A DNA stretch of 64,000 bases, taken from contig JANQSG010000018.1 of the NCBI GenBank assembly GCA_028284185.1, forward strand, positions 241,642-305,641, written 5' to 3'. Source of the DNA: Kangiella sp. GTDB taxonomy: Bacteria > Pseudomonadota > Gammaproteobacteria > Enterobacterales > Kangiellaceae. Made by a program: the position numbers and the translations under genes. Shown in pieces: positions 19,135 through 29,867 of this stretch (the first letter of the stretch is position 1; each line of letters opens with the position of its first letter). The notes beneath the pieces were generated by a model. The model worked only from the letters and a program-made list of their open reading frames with translations, was not told the origin of the DNA and searched no databases.

Positions 19135-20166
19135 ATGTTCTTGTTTGATGTATTTATCAGATTTACTGGGCTAGGTTTTTTGCTAATTATGATTTTGGCT
19201 CTTTTGATTCAAAAGAAGTTTACACCTAGTTACTTTTTTTTGTTATTTTCTTGTTTTAGTCTATTTTGCTTATTATTGGGTTTTTCCCCTGAATATATAC
19301 AGTTGCCAAGTAATGTTAGATTTATAGTGAGGTTGTTTGATATACCTCATTTAGTATTTATTTGGCTATTTGCTTTATCCTTGTTTCAGCATAGCTTTCG
19401 GCTTAAAGTCTATCATGCTCTTATTATAATCGGTTATTGTTTACCAATTTTAGTAGTGCGTTTAGGGCAATTCGGCTTTTTGCCTGAGGCGCACTATTTT
19501 TGGTTCTTATTTTCAAGTTTGTTCTCCATAGGATTAATGATTCATTTAATAACAGTAACTCTTTATGGGAAAAAGGATGATTTAGTTGAAAAAAGAAGAC
19601 GAGCAAGGAATTACTTTGTAGTTCTTATTGGTTTTATAACTATTGGGGTAGCTATATCAGAAATTTTGTTGGTTAAAGATAACCTTAATCTTTTGTATAC
19701 AATAAAAGCCATGATTATTTGGGTAGGTATTCTTTGGGCTGCACTATGGTTATTAAAGTTAAACGAATCACCATTTAGTGATGCTATTAACAAAGCAAAT
19801 CATATCGACTTAACTCAGAGGGACCAGCAATTGATAGAACGGTTAGAAGAGCAGTTTACTGAGCATAAAATTTATTTAGATGCCAAACTTACGCCTGAAT
19901 TATTAGCTCAAAAAGTAGGGTTGCCCACCTATAAATTAAGAGAATTAATTAATAAAAAATTAGGTCATCAGAATTTTAGCAGTTATGTAAATAGCTATCG
20001 TATTGAAGCTGTAAAACGATTACTAAAAAACCCTTCTAAACGTGATATACCTATTTTAAGTTTGGCATTAGAAAGCGGATTCAGTTCTTTATCTCCTTTT
20101 AACAAAGCATTTAAGTCTAACGAAGGTATTACCCCTTCAGAATTTAGAAAGAATATAAGTTATTGA
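19135..20166 (+). CDS. AraC-family transcriptional regulator with N-terminal multi-TM domain
   Basis: Several TM segments then AraC-type HTH (LTPELLAQKVGLPTYKLRELINKKLGHQNFSSYVNSYRIEAVKRLL). Confidence 0.9.
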   Translation: MFLFDVFIRFTGLGFLLIMILALLIQKKFTPSYFFLLFSCFSLFCLLLGFSPEYIQLPSNVRFIVRLFDIPHLVFIWLFALSLFQHSFRLKVYHALIIIGYCLPILVVRLGQFGFLPEAHYFWFLFSSLFSIGLMIHLITVTLYGKKDDLVEKRRRARNYFVVLIGFITIGVAISEILLVKDNLNLLYTIKAMIIWVGILWAALWLLKLNESPFSDAINKANHIDLTQRDQQLIERLEEQFTEHKIYLDAKLTPELLAQKVGLPTYKLRELINKKLGHQNFSSYVNSYRIEAVKRLLKNPSKRDIPILSLALESGFSSLSPFNKAFKSNEGITPSEFRKNISY

Positions 20167-20271
20167 TATTTGAAGAATTGACTAGCTTTTGATGGTTTTT
20201 CGATAAGAGTCCGCTCTTATTTTATCGTAATGTTGTGGCTAGTATAATCTATCGTAAGAGATATAAACTTT

Positions 20272-21585
20272 ATGAGAGCTTTTATAACAATAGCAGCATT
20301 ACTATGCTTCTTTGCTTATACTCCGGTGAACTTTGCAACAATTAACAAAATCTACGATCCTGAGAGCTATAGAGAAGACATAGATCAATTAGTGACATCG
20401 GTTAAGGAAAATCATCCAAGACCGTTTATGTTTATTTCTGAAAAAGAATTTAATCAATTAGTTGATACCAAGAAAAATGAAATAACCAGTAAAACTACTT
20501 ATGGCCAATTTATATGGGATATGAGTGAGATTTTGGCTTCTATCGGTTGTGGTCATTCGAGCTTTAGATATTACTTTATTCAAGAAGACAATATCCTTCC
20601 TACCAATAGTCGTTTTCCAATGGATGTTAAGGTTTTTGGGGATAGATTATATATTACAGATCCTCTGATAAATTCTAAAAATTTGAGTAAGGGGCAAGAG
20701 ATTTTAACGATTAATGGTAAAGATACTCAGGTGATTTTAAGTGATATTTATACGCATATTTTTGCAGATGCAAACTTAAAAGGTAGTAAACGCTTTAACT
20801 TCAATGTATTTGCAAATAGCTATCTTGCCTATTACTTTGACCTCACGAATACTTACTCAGTGAAGGTTAGTGGCAACAAGGATGAAGTTAGGCTAACAAT
20901 GCTAACGGATTATAAACACAAACCAATGATTTCACCTAAAGATGGTTGCCAAGATCAATTGTGTCTAGAGTTTATTAACAGTAATACCGCCAAGCTTACG
21001 GTAAGAACATTTAATTATTACGGTGAACGTAGCAAAATATTTGAAGAATTTATTGATAAAAGCTTTGCTGAGATTAAGGCAAGAAAACCTCAAAACTTGA
21101 TAGTAGATATTCGTGGAAATGGTGGCGGAAACTCTTTTTCAGCAGCATATTTACTTGCACATATTGCAGATAAAGAGTTCATTTTTTATAAAGAATATGC
21201 CCCAGGAGCGGAAAGATTAAAGCAACCCATTGAGCCTTATCCGAATGCTTATCACGGAGATGTTTATGTAATAACTGATGGTAGTGATGGTTCTAGTGCA
21301 GGATTCTTTTTGTCTTTAGCTAAAAGTAATAGCTTTGCAGTAATAATTGGAGATGATTCAGGATCTAGTTTTTCAACAAATGCGGGTTATAAAGATCATG
21401 AACTTAGAAATACCGGTATTAAGTATCGAGTTTCAACGGTTATTATGGATACTAATGTTGATGGTTTAATTTATGGAAAGCCAATTAAGCCTGATTATAG
21501 AGCTGTTCAATCAATAGATGATTACCTAAATAATAAGGATACTATTCTAGACTTCACTATTCAGATGATAAACTCAAAGAATTAA
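20272..21585 (+). CDS. S41-family peptidase-like secreted protein
   Basis: Signal peptide; NLIVDIRGNGGGNSFSAAYLLA and TDGSDGSSAGFF motifs. Confidence 0.85.
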   Translation: MRAFITIAALLCFFAYTPVNFATINKIYDPESYREDIDQLVTSVKENHPRPFMFISEKEFNQLVDTKKNEITSKTTYGQFIWDMSEILASIGCGHSSFRYYFIQEDNILPTNSRFPMDVKVFGDRLYITDPLINSKNLSKGQEILTINGKDTQVILSDIYTHIFADANLKGSKRFNFNVFANSYLAYYFDLTNTYSVKVSGNKDEVRLTMLTDYKHKPMISPKDGCQDQLCLEFINSNTAKLTVRTFNYYGERSKIFEEFIDKSFAEIKARKPQNLIVDIRGNGGGNSFSAAYLLAHIADKEFIFYKEYAPGAERLKQPIEPYPNAYHGDVYVITDGSDGSSAGFFLSLAKSNSFAVIIGDDSGSSFSTNAGYKDHELRNTGIKYRVSTVIMDTNVDGLIYGKPIKPDYRAVQSIDDYLNNKDTILDFTIQMINSKN

Positions 21586-21633
21586 TATTAAGCTGCAGCC
21601 ATACTGTTTTAGCCTCTGGATTGAATCTACAAT

Positions 21634-22518
21634 TTAAATGATTTTAAGTTGCTTTAGCTTGGTTTGAACTTGTTGGAGCAGCTCTTGATCTAGGGACACT
21701 TTCTTATACCATTGGGTGGTATCTAGCCAAGTATGAACGTCTTCTAATTCCAACTGATATTGGCTGGCAATCAGTTTGGGAGTAATTTTTGATTTTTTGA
21801 GCTGCTTGGCTGTTCTTAACACGGTTTTCATCAGCTGTTTAAGCTGCTTGGGGTGTTTTTCCAGCACGGATTTTCGCACACAAGTGACAAAGCAAGACCA
21901 AGGGGTTGGGAAGTCGACAATTCGGCGCATTTCACCATGATCCACAAAGGGTTTGGTCATAAACTTTTCCCACAGGAAAACATAATTACCGCCTTGACGG
22001 AACAGTGCGCGGGCACCTTTAAGGTTATCAATGATTTCAAACTGTAAATTATGAATATCCAAACCCAGAGATTCTGCCAATAAATAGGCCATTAGATGCG
22101 AACCAGAGCCAAAACGACTAATGGCAAAAGTGGTATTTTTAAGATCTTGTAAACTGTGTAAGTCTGACTGAGTTGGAACATGCACACCCCAGATTAATGG
22201 TGTCTTGGTATAAAAAGCATAGAGTTCAAATTGAGCTTTAACTTCCGCCGAGTCGGCCACTGCCTTAATGGCGCCTTCAGTTAATAAAGTCGCTACATCC
22301 ACTTCATCATTATTCAGCGCTTGCACCATAGCACCCGTGCCGCTATGAAATTCTTTCCACTTGGCATCAATGCCGTGTTTTTTTAAAGCGCCAGAATTAA
22401 TGGCTAAACGCCAGGGTAGATTAAAGTGTTCGGGTACGCCACCGACTCGTAATTTGATCATGTTGGATTCAGATTTCATGTTGTGATTATAACAATGAGT
22501 ATAAAAATTTTTATACAT
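21634..22518 (-). CDS. NMT1/THI5-like substrate-binding protein (no evident signal peptide)
   Basis: LRVGGVPEHFNLPWRLAINSGALKKHGIDAKWKEFHSGTGAMVQALNNDEVDVATLLTEGA. Confidence 0.75.
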   Translation of the reverse strand: MYKNFYTHCYNHNMKSESNMIKLRVGGVPEHFNLPWRLAINSGALKKHGIDAKWKEFHSGTGAMVQALNNDEVDVATLLTEGAIKAVADSAEVKAQFELYAFYTKTPLIWGVHVPTQSDLHSLQDLKNTTFAISRFGSGSHLMAYLLAESLGLDIHNLQFEIIDNLKGARALFRQGGNYVFLWEKFMTKPFVDHGEMRRIVDFPTPWSCFVTCVRKSVLEKHPKQLKQLMKTVLRTAKQLKKSKITPKLIASQYQLELEDVHTWLDTTQWYKKVSLDQELLQQVQTKLKQLKII

Positions 22519-23516
22519 TAGTGATTCAGTGTTTTGACAATAAAATCATCAACCCAACTTTGCAATCTGGAATTTTTGATAAAGCCGCAATGACCACCGT
22601 ATTGGGAGGCATGAATTTTTAAATTGTTAGTTTGGGCAAGAGAAAAAGTGTCTTGATAGCCAATCACCGGATCATCTTTACTCATTAAAATGGTTACAGG
22701 TGTGTCCAGGTTTTTAAGATAATCACCACTTAAGGCATAACCATTAAAATAATCATCAGGTGTTGGATAGTCGCCAAACAGTTGCAGCAAATATTCCGTC
22801 ATTTGACGCATGGATTTCATGGGATAAACGTTATCAAAGTTGTAAGACTCAGGGAAATGAAACTGCTTTTTGCGTAAAGAACGTTTCCATTTTCTGATGA
22901 AATAGTTGTGATAAAAACTCAGGCCGGTTTCCAGTTTATGTAAAATATCAATGGGGTTTATGGCAGGGCAAATAGCGATAGTTTGTTTTAAAGCAATGCC
23001 ATTAGTTGTTGCCCAATTGGCAATACGAGTGGCGAAGTTGCCGCCAAGTGAGAAGCCAATCAGTACCGTTTCTTTAGGGGCTATAAGCTGTTGTGCAGTT
23101 TTAACTGCGTTGATCACTTCCTGCAATCGATTTGAATGAAAAATCTCTTCATTCAAATGGTGGCTGGTTCCATGATCCCTCAAATTTAAGCGTAGAACGC
23201 TATGGCCTTCTTTGTAGAGTCGATTAGCGGCAGATAATAAATAAAGCGATTCGTGGCTACCTTCCCAGCCATGAATTAAAATGGCCAAAGATTTTTTACT
23301 TTGCGGATGTTTGGAATAAAAGCTTTGTAATTGTACCCCATCGCCAGCGTCAAGAATCATTTCTTTATTGGTATTGAGCAGAGCTTTGGATTGTTTTAGC
23401 AACAGAGGCCGGCGAAATTTAATGGTAGCTAAGAGTGATTGTACGTGACAATTTCGAGCCCAGACTGGTGGATTAAAATTTTCTTCTATGATGGTTATAT
23501 TATGCTTATGAGACAA
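22518..23516 (-). CDS. Alpha/beta hydrolase, YheT-like
   Basis: LIHGWEGSHESLYLLSAANRL, IGFSLGGNFA, GGHCGFI. Confidence 0.87.
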   Translation of the reverse strand: MSHKHNITIIEENFNPPVWARNCHVQSLLATIKFRRPLLLKQSKALLNTNKEMILDAGDGVQLQSFYSKHPQSKKSLAILIHGWEGSHESLYLLSAANRLYKEGHSVLRLNLRDHGTSHHLNEEIFHSNRLQEVINAVKTAQQLIAPKETVLIGFSLGGNFATRIANWATTNGIALKQTIAICPAINPIDILHKLETGLSFYHNYFIRKWKRSLRKKQFHFPESYNFDNVYPMKSMRQMTEYLLQLFGDYPTPDDYFNGYALSGDYLKNLDTPVTILMSKDDPVIGYQDTFSLAQTNNLKIHASQYGGHCGFIKNSRLQSWVDDFIVKTLNH

Positions 23517-23597
23517 TTGGTCAGCTGGATTTGTTATTTGTTGCTATCATAGAAAAGTCTAAATTTGATTACAAGAAATTTGCCTGTCAGAATCGGA

Positions 23598-24908
23598 TTA
23601 GGCGGCAATATGTTGTTTAATAAACTGGCTCATTTCAATATTGATTTCTGTATCTGGAACGCTTCTAGCAATACGCAGTACTTGTCCTTTATATTTTTTA
23701 TCTTTAGCCAGATTAACCGCAATTTTTTGTTTTAATAGTGCTTTATTTTGATCCGCTATGATCTCTATGATGGGGGTGAGTTTACTGTCGGAATTGGCGG
23801 CTATTACTATGGCATAGAAGCCATTATTCAGCTGCACAAAGGAGCCAACCGGATAGACTCCAACCATTTTAATAAACTCTTTGACCAGGTATTCGTCATA
23901 ACGATGTTTAGTTTCTTTGTATAAAATGGCGGTGGTTTTTTCTGGTGGTATGCCTTTTCGATAACAGCGATCACTGGTCATGGCATCATAGCTATCTACA
24001 ATCGCAATAATGCGATCATAAAGACTAAGATAGGAGGCATCTAACTGGCGAGGGTAGCCATCGCCGATCAGGCTTTCATGGTGATTATAGGCGGCGGCAC
24101 AGACCTGTTCTTCGATACCGCCATGTTCCTTCAGAAAAACATAGCCTAAGACGGCGTGCTCTTTAACCATGTCAAATTCATCACTGCTCAAAGAGCCTGG
24201 CTTGTTGAGAATGGAACTGGGAACCTTCATTTTACCAACGTCATGCAGCATGCCACACAGCCCCAAAAGTTGTAACTCTTCCGGTGGAAGCTGCAAATGG
24301 CGACCAAAAGTAATGGCCAAAATGCCTACCCGCAGACAATGCTCCGCCGTATATTCATCTTGATTTTTGATTTTGGTAAGCCAAAACATGGCGCTGGGGT
24401 TTCCCAGAATACTGTTAACACAGCTGGCAACCAGCTCTTTGGACTTATCAATATCAATATGACCATTCTGCTGGACTTGTTGCATCACTTGCTGGATATG
24501 TTGGTTGGAGTTGTCGAAAGCTTTTTTGGCTTTGGGTAATTCTCGTTTTAGGTCGGCGCTGACTTTTTTAGCGGACTGTTGCTTGAGCTTATAACGGGTT
24601 TGGCGGCGCAAAATAGCAATCTGTTGTTCTTTTTGCAGCTTAAAAGATTCCTGGTCAATAAAAACGTACTGGCAGTATTGCTGAATTAACTGGATATCCT
24701 TATTATTTTTAATGGTAACTTCTTGAAACATAACTGGTAAATCAGTCCAGGGTCGATCCAATTCCACTATTGTCATGCCTATTTCCAGTTCATGGCTGGA
24801 AATTCTTTGCTTAACTACCTCAGAACGAGGCTTAACAGTAGCCTTGACAGCCGTTGGCGGCGCCTTCTTTTGCTTCTTCCTAGTAAAAAGTTTTGATAAA
24901 AAGTTCAC
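23598..24908 (-). CDS. HD-GYP domain phosphodiesterase with N-terminal DUF3391-like region
   Basis: EHCLRVGILA, HDVGKMKVPSSILNKPG, NHHESLIGDGYP. Confidence 0.92.
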   Translation of the reverse strand: MNFLSKLFTRKKQKKAPPTAVKATVKPRSEVVKQRISSHELEIGMTIVELDRPWTDLPVMFQEVTIKNNKDIQLIQQYCQYVFIDQESFKLQKEQQIAILRRQTRYKLKQQSAKKVSADLKRELPKAKKAFDNSNQHIQQVMQQVQQNGHIDIDKSKELVASCVNSILGNPSAMFWLTKIKNQDEYTAEHCLRVGILAITFGRHLQLPPEELQLLGLCGMLHDVGKMKVPSSILNKPGSLSSDEFDMVKEHAVLGYVFLKEHGGIEEQVCAAAYNHHESLIGDGYPRQLDASYLSLYDRIIAIVDSYDAMTSDRCYRKGIPPEKTTAILYKETKHRYDEYLVKEFIKMVGVYPVGSFVQLNNGFYAIVIAANSDSKLTPIIEIIADQNKALLKQKIAVNLAKDKKYKGQVLRIARSVPDTEINIEMSQFIKQHIAA

Positions 24909-25098
24909 CCTGATCTCCTAGTTACTATCATAATGATAAATAGATAATTATCAATTACTTAATGTCATTTTTAAGGTTGTGAATAATGACGGATTTCAGG
25001 ACTAGCCAAAAGACTTGTGTGCTGGTAAGGTTATTGCAAACTAGAATTATATAATTAATAAAGATTGGGGCGCGTACGTCTTAAATGACCAGGTAAGT

Positions 25099-25455
25099 AT
25101 GATTGCAGAATATGCACCAATACTCGTTTTTGTTTTAATTGGCCTCTTGTTTGGCGGTGGGCTGCTATTAGCAGGTTATTTTGCAGGCCCCAGCAATCCT
25201 TCCGAAGATAAAGAAAAACCCTTTGAATGTGGCTTTGATGCCTTTGAAGACTCGCGAATGAAGTTTGATGTGCGTTTTTATCTGGTGGCTATTCTATTTA
25301 TTATTTTCGATCTGGAAATCACCTTTTTATTTCCCTGGGCAGTAGTTTTCGATGAAATTGGCTGGTTTGGTATCGCGGCTATGGGCGTTTTTATTTTATT
25401 GTTATTAGTGGGTTTTCTCTACGAGTGGCGCAAGGGTGCGCTGGAATGGGAATAA
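25099..25455 (+). CDS. nuoA: NADH-quinone oxidoreductase subunit A
   Basis: YECGF-like EKPFECGFD motif; operon context. Confidence 0.96.
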   Translation: MIAEYAPILVFVLIGLLFGGGLLLAGYFAGPSNPSEDKEKPFECGFDAFEDSRMKFDVRFYLVAILFIIFDLEITFLFPWAVVFDEIGWFGIAAMGVFILLLLVGFLYEWRKGALEWE

Positions 25456-25479
25456 GGGAAATAGGTTTAGGAGACGCTG

Positions 25480-26019
25480 ATGGGGATTGAAGATAAGCTG
25501 ACAAAAAACGGTTTCTTTACCACCAGTGTGCAGGAATTATTTGATTGGGCGCGTACTGGCTCCATGTGGCCCATGACCTTTGGATTAGCTTGCTGTGCAG
25601 TGGAAATGATGCACGCCGGTGCTTCACGCTATGATTTAGATCGCTTTGGAGTGGTGTTTCGCCCCAGTCCACGACAATCGGATGTGATGATTGTGGCTGG
25701 CACTCTGACCAATAAAATGGCGCCTGCATTACGTCGAGTTTATGATCAAATGCCGGATCCCAAATGGGTTATATCTATGGGTTCCTGTGCCAATGGCGGC
25801 GGTTATTACCATTACTCCTATTCGGTGGTGCGCGGTTGTGATCGCATAGTGCCGGTGGACATTTATGTACCAGGCTGTCCGCCAACCGCTGAGGCTTTGC
25901 TCTATGGCATCATCCAGCTGCAAAACAAGATCAAGCGTGGCAAGGTGATTTCGCGTAGTGATTCTGAGGCAATCGTCAAGCGGGATACTCAAAGCAATAA
26001 AGAGGTGGCACTTGGCTAA
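25480..26019 (+). CDS. nuoB: NADH-quinone oxidoreductase subunit B
   Basis: [37 protein letters not shown]. Confidence 0.97.
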   Translation: MGIEDKLTKNGFFTTSVQELFDWARTGSMWPMTFGLACCAVEMMHAGASRYDLDRFGVVFRPSPRQSDVMIVAGTLTNKMAPALRRVYDQMPDPKWVISMGSCANGGGYYHYSYSVVRGCDRIVPVDIYVPGCPPTAEALLYGIIQLQNKIKRGKVISRSDSEAIVKRDTQSNKEVALG

Positions 26020-26785
26020 AGACTCTGTTAAATCTCGCCACCAATCTCTATCAGAACTTATCAGCCAGTTGGGTAAGGTTTTTGGCGATCAGTTAATTGC
26101 CACTCATGGCGAATTTAGTGAAGTAACCATTGAAGTTGGTAAAGACGATTTATTCACCATTTGCCAGCAATTGCGCGATAACGATTATTTTGCTTTTGAA
26201 CAGTTGATCGATTTGACAGTGGTGGATTATTTACATTTTGGTCAGGACGAGTGGGCGACTGATGAGGCCTCCGGTTCAGGCTTTAGTCGTGGCCGCAGGG
26301 ATATTTCCCAAACCAAGCCAAAGTGGAAACGTGAGCGTTTTGCGGTGGTTTATCACTTGTTGTCGATTGCCTATAACCGGCGTTTACGAGTGAAATGTTT
26401 TATTGATGAGAATCGCCCGCAGTTGCCATCGGTAATTAATATTTGGAATGGAGTAGATTGGTTTGAGCGTGAAGCCTTTGATTTATTTGGGATTTTATTT
26501 GTAGGTCATCCAGATTTACGGCGCCTGCTGACCGATTATGGCTTTGTGGGCCATCCTTTTAGAAAAGATTTTCCTTTGATCGGCAATGTGGAAATGCGCT
26601 TTGATGCCAAGCAAAATCGCTGCGTTTATGAGCCAGTTTCCATTCAGCCGAGAGTGTTAGTGCCGAAAGTAATTCGTGCTGAGCAGGACGAAACGGTTTA
26701 TGTGGCCGATCCTGCTACACTCAAACAGGCACAGCAGGATCCAGCAAAGAATACACAGCGGGATAAAGGTGCTGACAATGGCTGA
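26012..26785 (+). CDS. nuoC: NADH-quinone oxidoreductase subunit C
   Basis: [11 protein letters not shown]-type motif; TTG start with upstream GAGGTGG inferred. Confidence 0.93.
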   Translation: MAKDSVKSRHQSLSELISQLGKVFGDQLIATHGEFSEVTIEVGKDDLFTICQQLRDNDYFAFEQLIDLTVVDYLHFGQDEWATDEASGSGFSRGRRDISQTKPKWKRERFAVVYHLLSIAYNRRLRVKCFIDENRPQLPSVINIWNGVDWFEREAFDLFGILFVGHPDLRRLLTDYGFVGHPFRKDFPLIGNVEMRFDAKQNRCVYEPVSIQPRVLVPKVIRAEQDETVYVADPATLKQAQQDPAKNTQRDKGADNG

Positions 26786-28031
26786 AATTCGTAACTATAC
26801 GGTGAATTTTGGCCCGCAACATCCAGCAGCGCATGGGGTTTTACGGCTGATCTTGGAAATGGATGGCGAAACGGTAGTCAGAGCCGATCCGCATATTGGT
26901 CTGCTACATCGTGCTACCGAAAAATTAGCGGAATCCAAGCCATTTAATCAGTCCATTGGTTATATGGACAGGCTCGATTATGTCTCCATGATGTGCAACG
27001 AGCATGCTTATGTACTGGCGATTGAAAAATTGATGGGTATTAAGCCGCCCAAGCGTGCTCAGTATATTCGTGTCATGTTCGCTGAAATTACCCGAATTTT
27101 GAATCATTTAATGTGGCTGGGGGCGCATGGTCTGGATATTGGCGCCATGACAGTCTTTTTATATGCCTTTCGCGAGCGCGAAAGTCTGATGGATGCTTAT
27201 GAAGCGGTTTCCGGTGCTCGGATGCACGCTACCTATTTTAGGCCCGGCGGCGTCTATCGTGATCTGCCAGATTCGATGCCACAATACAAGGTTTCCAGGT
27301 TTTCCAATCAGAAAAAGGTGGATGAGCTCAATGCCAATCGTCAGGGCTCTTTACTGGATTTTTTATGGAATTTTAGCGAGGCTTTTCCGGAGCGGGTGGA
27401 TGAATATGAAACCCTGCTGACTGATAATCGTATTTGGAAACAGAGAACCGTGGGGGTTGGCGTGGTTTCGCCAGATCGGGCGTTACAACTCGGTTTTTCC
27501 GGCCCTATGTTGCGTGGTTCGGGTATTGAATGGGATCTACGTAAAAAGCAACCCTATGAGGTTTATCCCGAGCTGGACTTCGATATTCCGGTTGGCTTAA
27601 AGGGCGATTGTTACGATCGCTATTTGGTACGGATCGAGGAAATGCGTCAGTCCAATCGAATTATTCGCCAATGTATTGAGTGGCTGCGTGACAATCCGGG
27701 GTCAGTGATGCTGGATAACCATAAGGTAACGCCGCCAAGCCGTGAAGCCATGAAAAATGATATGGAAGCTTTGATCCATCACTTTAAATTATTCACCGAA
27801 GGTTATTGTGTACCGCAGGGCGAGGTTTACCAAGCGGTAGAGCACCCGAAAGGTGAGTTTGGCATTTATCTGGTTTCCGATGGCGCCAATAAGCCCTATC
27901 GCTTGAAAATCCGGGCGCCAGGGTTTGCCCATTTATCGGCCATGAATGAGATGGTCAAGGGCCATATGCTGGCGGACGTGGTGGCGATTATTGGTACCCA
28001 GGATATTGTTTTTGGCGAGATTGATCGTTAA
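26778..28031 (+). CDS. nuoD: NADH-quinone oxidoreductase subunit D
   Basis: [31 protein letters not shown]; start set at ATG 26778. Confidence 0.96.
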   Translation: MAEIRNYTVNFGPQHPAAHGVLRLILEMDGETVVRADPHIGLLHRATEKLAESKPFNQSIGYMDRLDYVSMMCNEHAYVLAIEKLMGIKPPKRAQYIRVMFAEITRILNHLMWLGAHGLDIGAMTVFLYAFRERESLMDAYEAVSGARMHATYFRPGGVYRDLPDSMPQYKVSRFSNQKKVDELNANRQGSLLDFLWNFSEAFPERVDEYETLLTDNRIWKQRTVGVGVVSPDRALQLGFSGPMLRGSGIEWDLRKKQPYEVYPELDFDIPVGLKGDCYDRYLVRIEEMRQSNRIIRQCIEWLRDNPGSVMLDNHKVTPPSREAMKNDMEALIHHFKLFTEGYCVPQGEVYQAVEHPKGEFGIYLVSDGANKPYRLKIRAPGFAHLSAMNEMVKGHMLADVVAIIGTQDIVFGEIDR

Positions 28032-28045
28032 GGGGTTATCAAAAG

Positions 28046-28540
28046 ATGAGCAAAGCGGATTTACCCCAATTATTATCGAGCAAAGCGATTGAGCAGATCA
28101 ATGACTGGCTCAAAAAGTATCCTGACAATCGCAGACGGGCAGCGGTGATTCCGGCTTTAACCATTGCCCAGGATGAGCTGGGTTATTTGGCACGAGAAAC
28201 GATGGATGCGGTGGCGGCTTATTTGGAAATTCCAAATATTGCGGCTTATGAAGTGGCAACTTTTTACTCCATGTTTTCGCTGGAGCCAAGAGGTCGCCAT
28301 GTGGTTTCTTTGTGTACTAATGTTTCTTGTATGCTGGCGGGTAGCGAAGAGTTGAAGCAATGGTTCAAAGATGAATTGGGCATTGCGCCAGGTGAGACCA
28401 CACAAGATGGTCGTATTACACTGAAAGAAGTGGAGTGTCTGGCCGCTTGTGGTGGTGCGCCGATGCTGGAAGTGGGTAAGCAGTACCACGAAAACTTGAA
28501 TGTGGAAAAACTTTTCCATTTGATTAAAGAATTGACTTAG
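28046..28540 (+). CDS. nuoE: NADH-quinone oxidoreductase subunit E
   Basis: ATFYSMFSLEPRGRH, VECLAACGGAP. Confidence 0.96.
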   Translation: MSKADLPQLLSSKAIEQINDWLKKYPDNRRRAAVIPALTIAQDELGYLARETMDAVAAYLEIPNIAAYEVATFYSMFSLEPRGRHVVSLCTNVSCMLAGSEELKQWFKDELGIAPGETTQDGRITLKEVECLAACGGAPMLEVGKQYHENLNVEKLFHLIKELT

Positions 28541-28561
28541 GATTTTAGGTATTAATAACTG

Positions 28562-29842
28562 ATGGCAAACGAAGTTTGTTTTAGAACGCTAGATCTTGAT
28601 AAGCCCTGGACGCTGGCGACTTATGAGTCGGCGGGCGGCTATCATATCTGGCGAAGAATCCTGAAAGAACAGACACCGCCAGAAGAAATTATTGATGAAT
28701 TAAAATTGTCTTGCTTGCGTGGGCGCGGTGGGGCCGGCTTCCCAACTGGCCTTAAGTGGAGTTTTATGCCGCGTCATTTGGATGGACAAAAGTACGTGGT
28801 GTGTAATTCTGATGAAGGTGAGCCGGGAACCTTTAAAGATCGCGATATTTTACGTTACAACCCCCATCAGTTGATCGAAGGCATGGCCATTGGTGGCTAT
28901 GTGATGGGTGCGACGGTGGGTTATAACTATATTCGTGGCGAGTTTTACGAGCCCATTGAACGTTTTGAACAGGCGCTACAAGAAGCCTATGCCGCAGGTT
29001 TGCTAGGTAAAGATATTTTAGGTTCTGGTGTGGATTTTGATTTGTACAGCCATATTGGTGCTGGTGCCTATATTTGTGGTGAAGAAACGGCGTTGATTGA
29101 ATCGTTAGAGGGCAAGAAAGGTCAACCACGATTCAAGCCACCATTTCCAGCGAATTATGGAGTTTTTGGCAAACCCACCAATGTTAATAACACTGAAAGT
29201 TTTGCTTCGGTACCAATGATTTTGGAAAAGGGCGGCCAGTGGTTTTTAGACTTAGGGATTCCGAATAATGGTGGCACCAAAATCTTTTCCGTGTCTGGCC
29301 ATGTCAATAAACCTGGCAATTATGAAATTGGCTTGGGTACACCATTTTCAGAATTACTGGCAATGGCCGGTGGTGTGAAAGATGATAAAAAGTTAAAGGC
29401 AGTGATTCCGGGCGGTTCCAGTGCACCAATCTTACCCGCTGATACCATGATGAAATTGACTATGGACTATGATGCTATTGGCAAGGCCGGTTCCATGCTG
29501 GGTTCGGGTGCGGTCATGGTGTTTGCTGAAGATACCGATATGGTTAAGGTACTGGCACGAATTGCTCATTTTTACTATGAAGAGTCCTGCGGTCAATGTA
29601 CTCCCTGCCGCGAAGGTACTGGCTGGATGTCGCGGGTGATTCACCGCATTGCGGAAGGGCATGGTCGCGCTGATGATTTGGACAAGCTGGATGAAATTGC
29701 TGGCAATATTATGGGCAGAACCATTTGTGCTTTAGGCGATGCTGCCGCTATGCCGGTACAAAGCTTTTTAAAACATTTTAGGCATGAATTTGAAGCAAAA
29801 ATTCCTGAACTTGCTGCTAAAAAGATTCAAAAAGCCAGTTAG
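28562..29842 (+). CDS. nuoF: NADH-quinone oxidoreductase subunit F
   Basis: [25 protein letters not shown]. Confidence 0.97.
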   Translation: MANEVCFRTLDLDKPWTLATYESAGGYHIWRRILKEQTPPEEIIDELKLSCLRGRGGAGFPTGLKWSFMPRHLDGQKYVVCNSDEGEPGTFKDRDILRYNPHQLIEGMAIGGYVMGATVGYNYIRGEFYEPIERFEQALQEAYAAGLLGKDILGSGVDFDLYSHIGAGAYICGEETALIESLEGKKGQPRFKPPFPANYGVFGKPTNVNNTESFASVPMILEKGGQWFLDLGIPNNGGTKIFSVSGHVNKPGNYEIGLGTPFSELLAMAGGVKDDKKLKAVIPGGSSAPILPADTMMKLTMDYDAIGKAGSMLGSGAVMVFAEDTDMVKVLARIAHFYYEESCGQCTPCREGTGWMSRVIHRIAEGHGRADDLDKLDEIAGNIMGRTICALGDAAAMPVQSFLKHFRHEFEAKIPELAAKKIQKAS

Positions 29843-29867
29843 AGTAAAATTTAAAAGAGATAAATAG

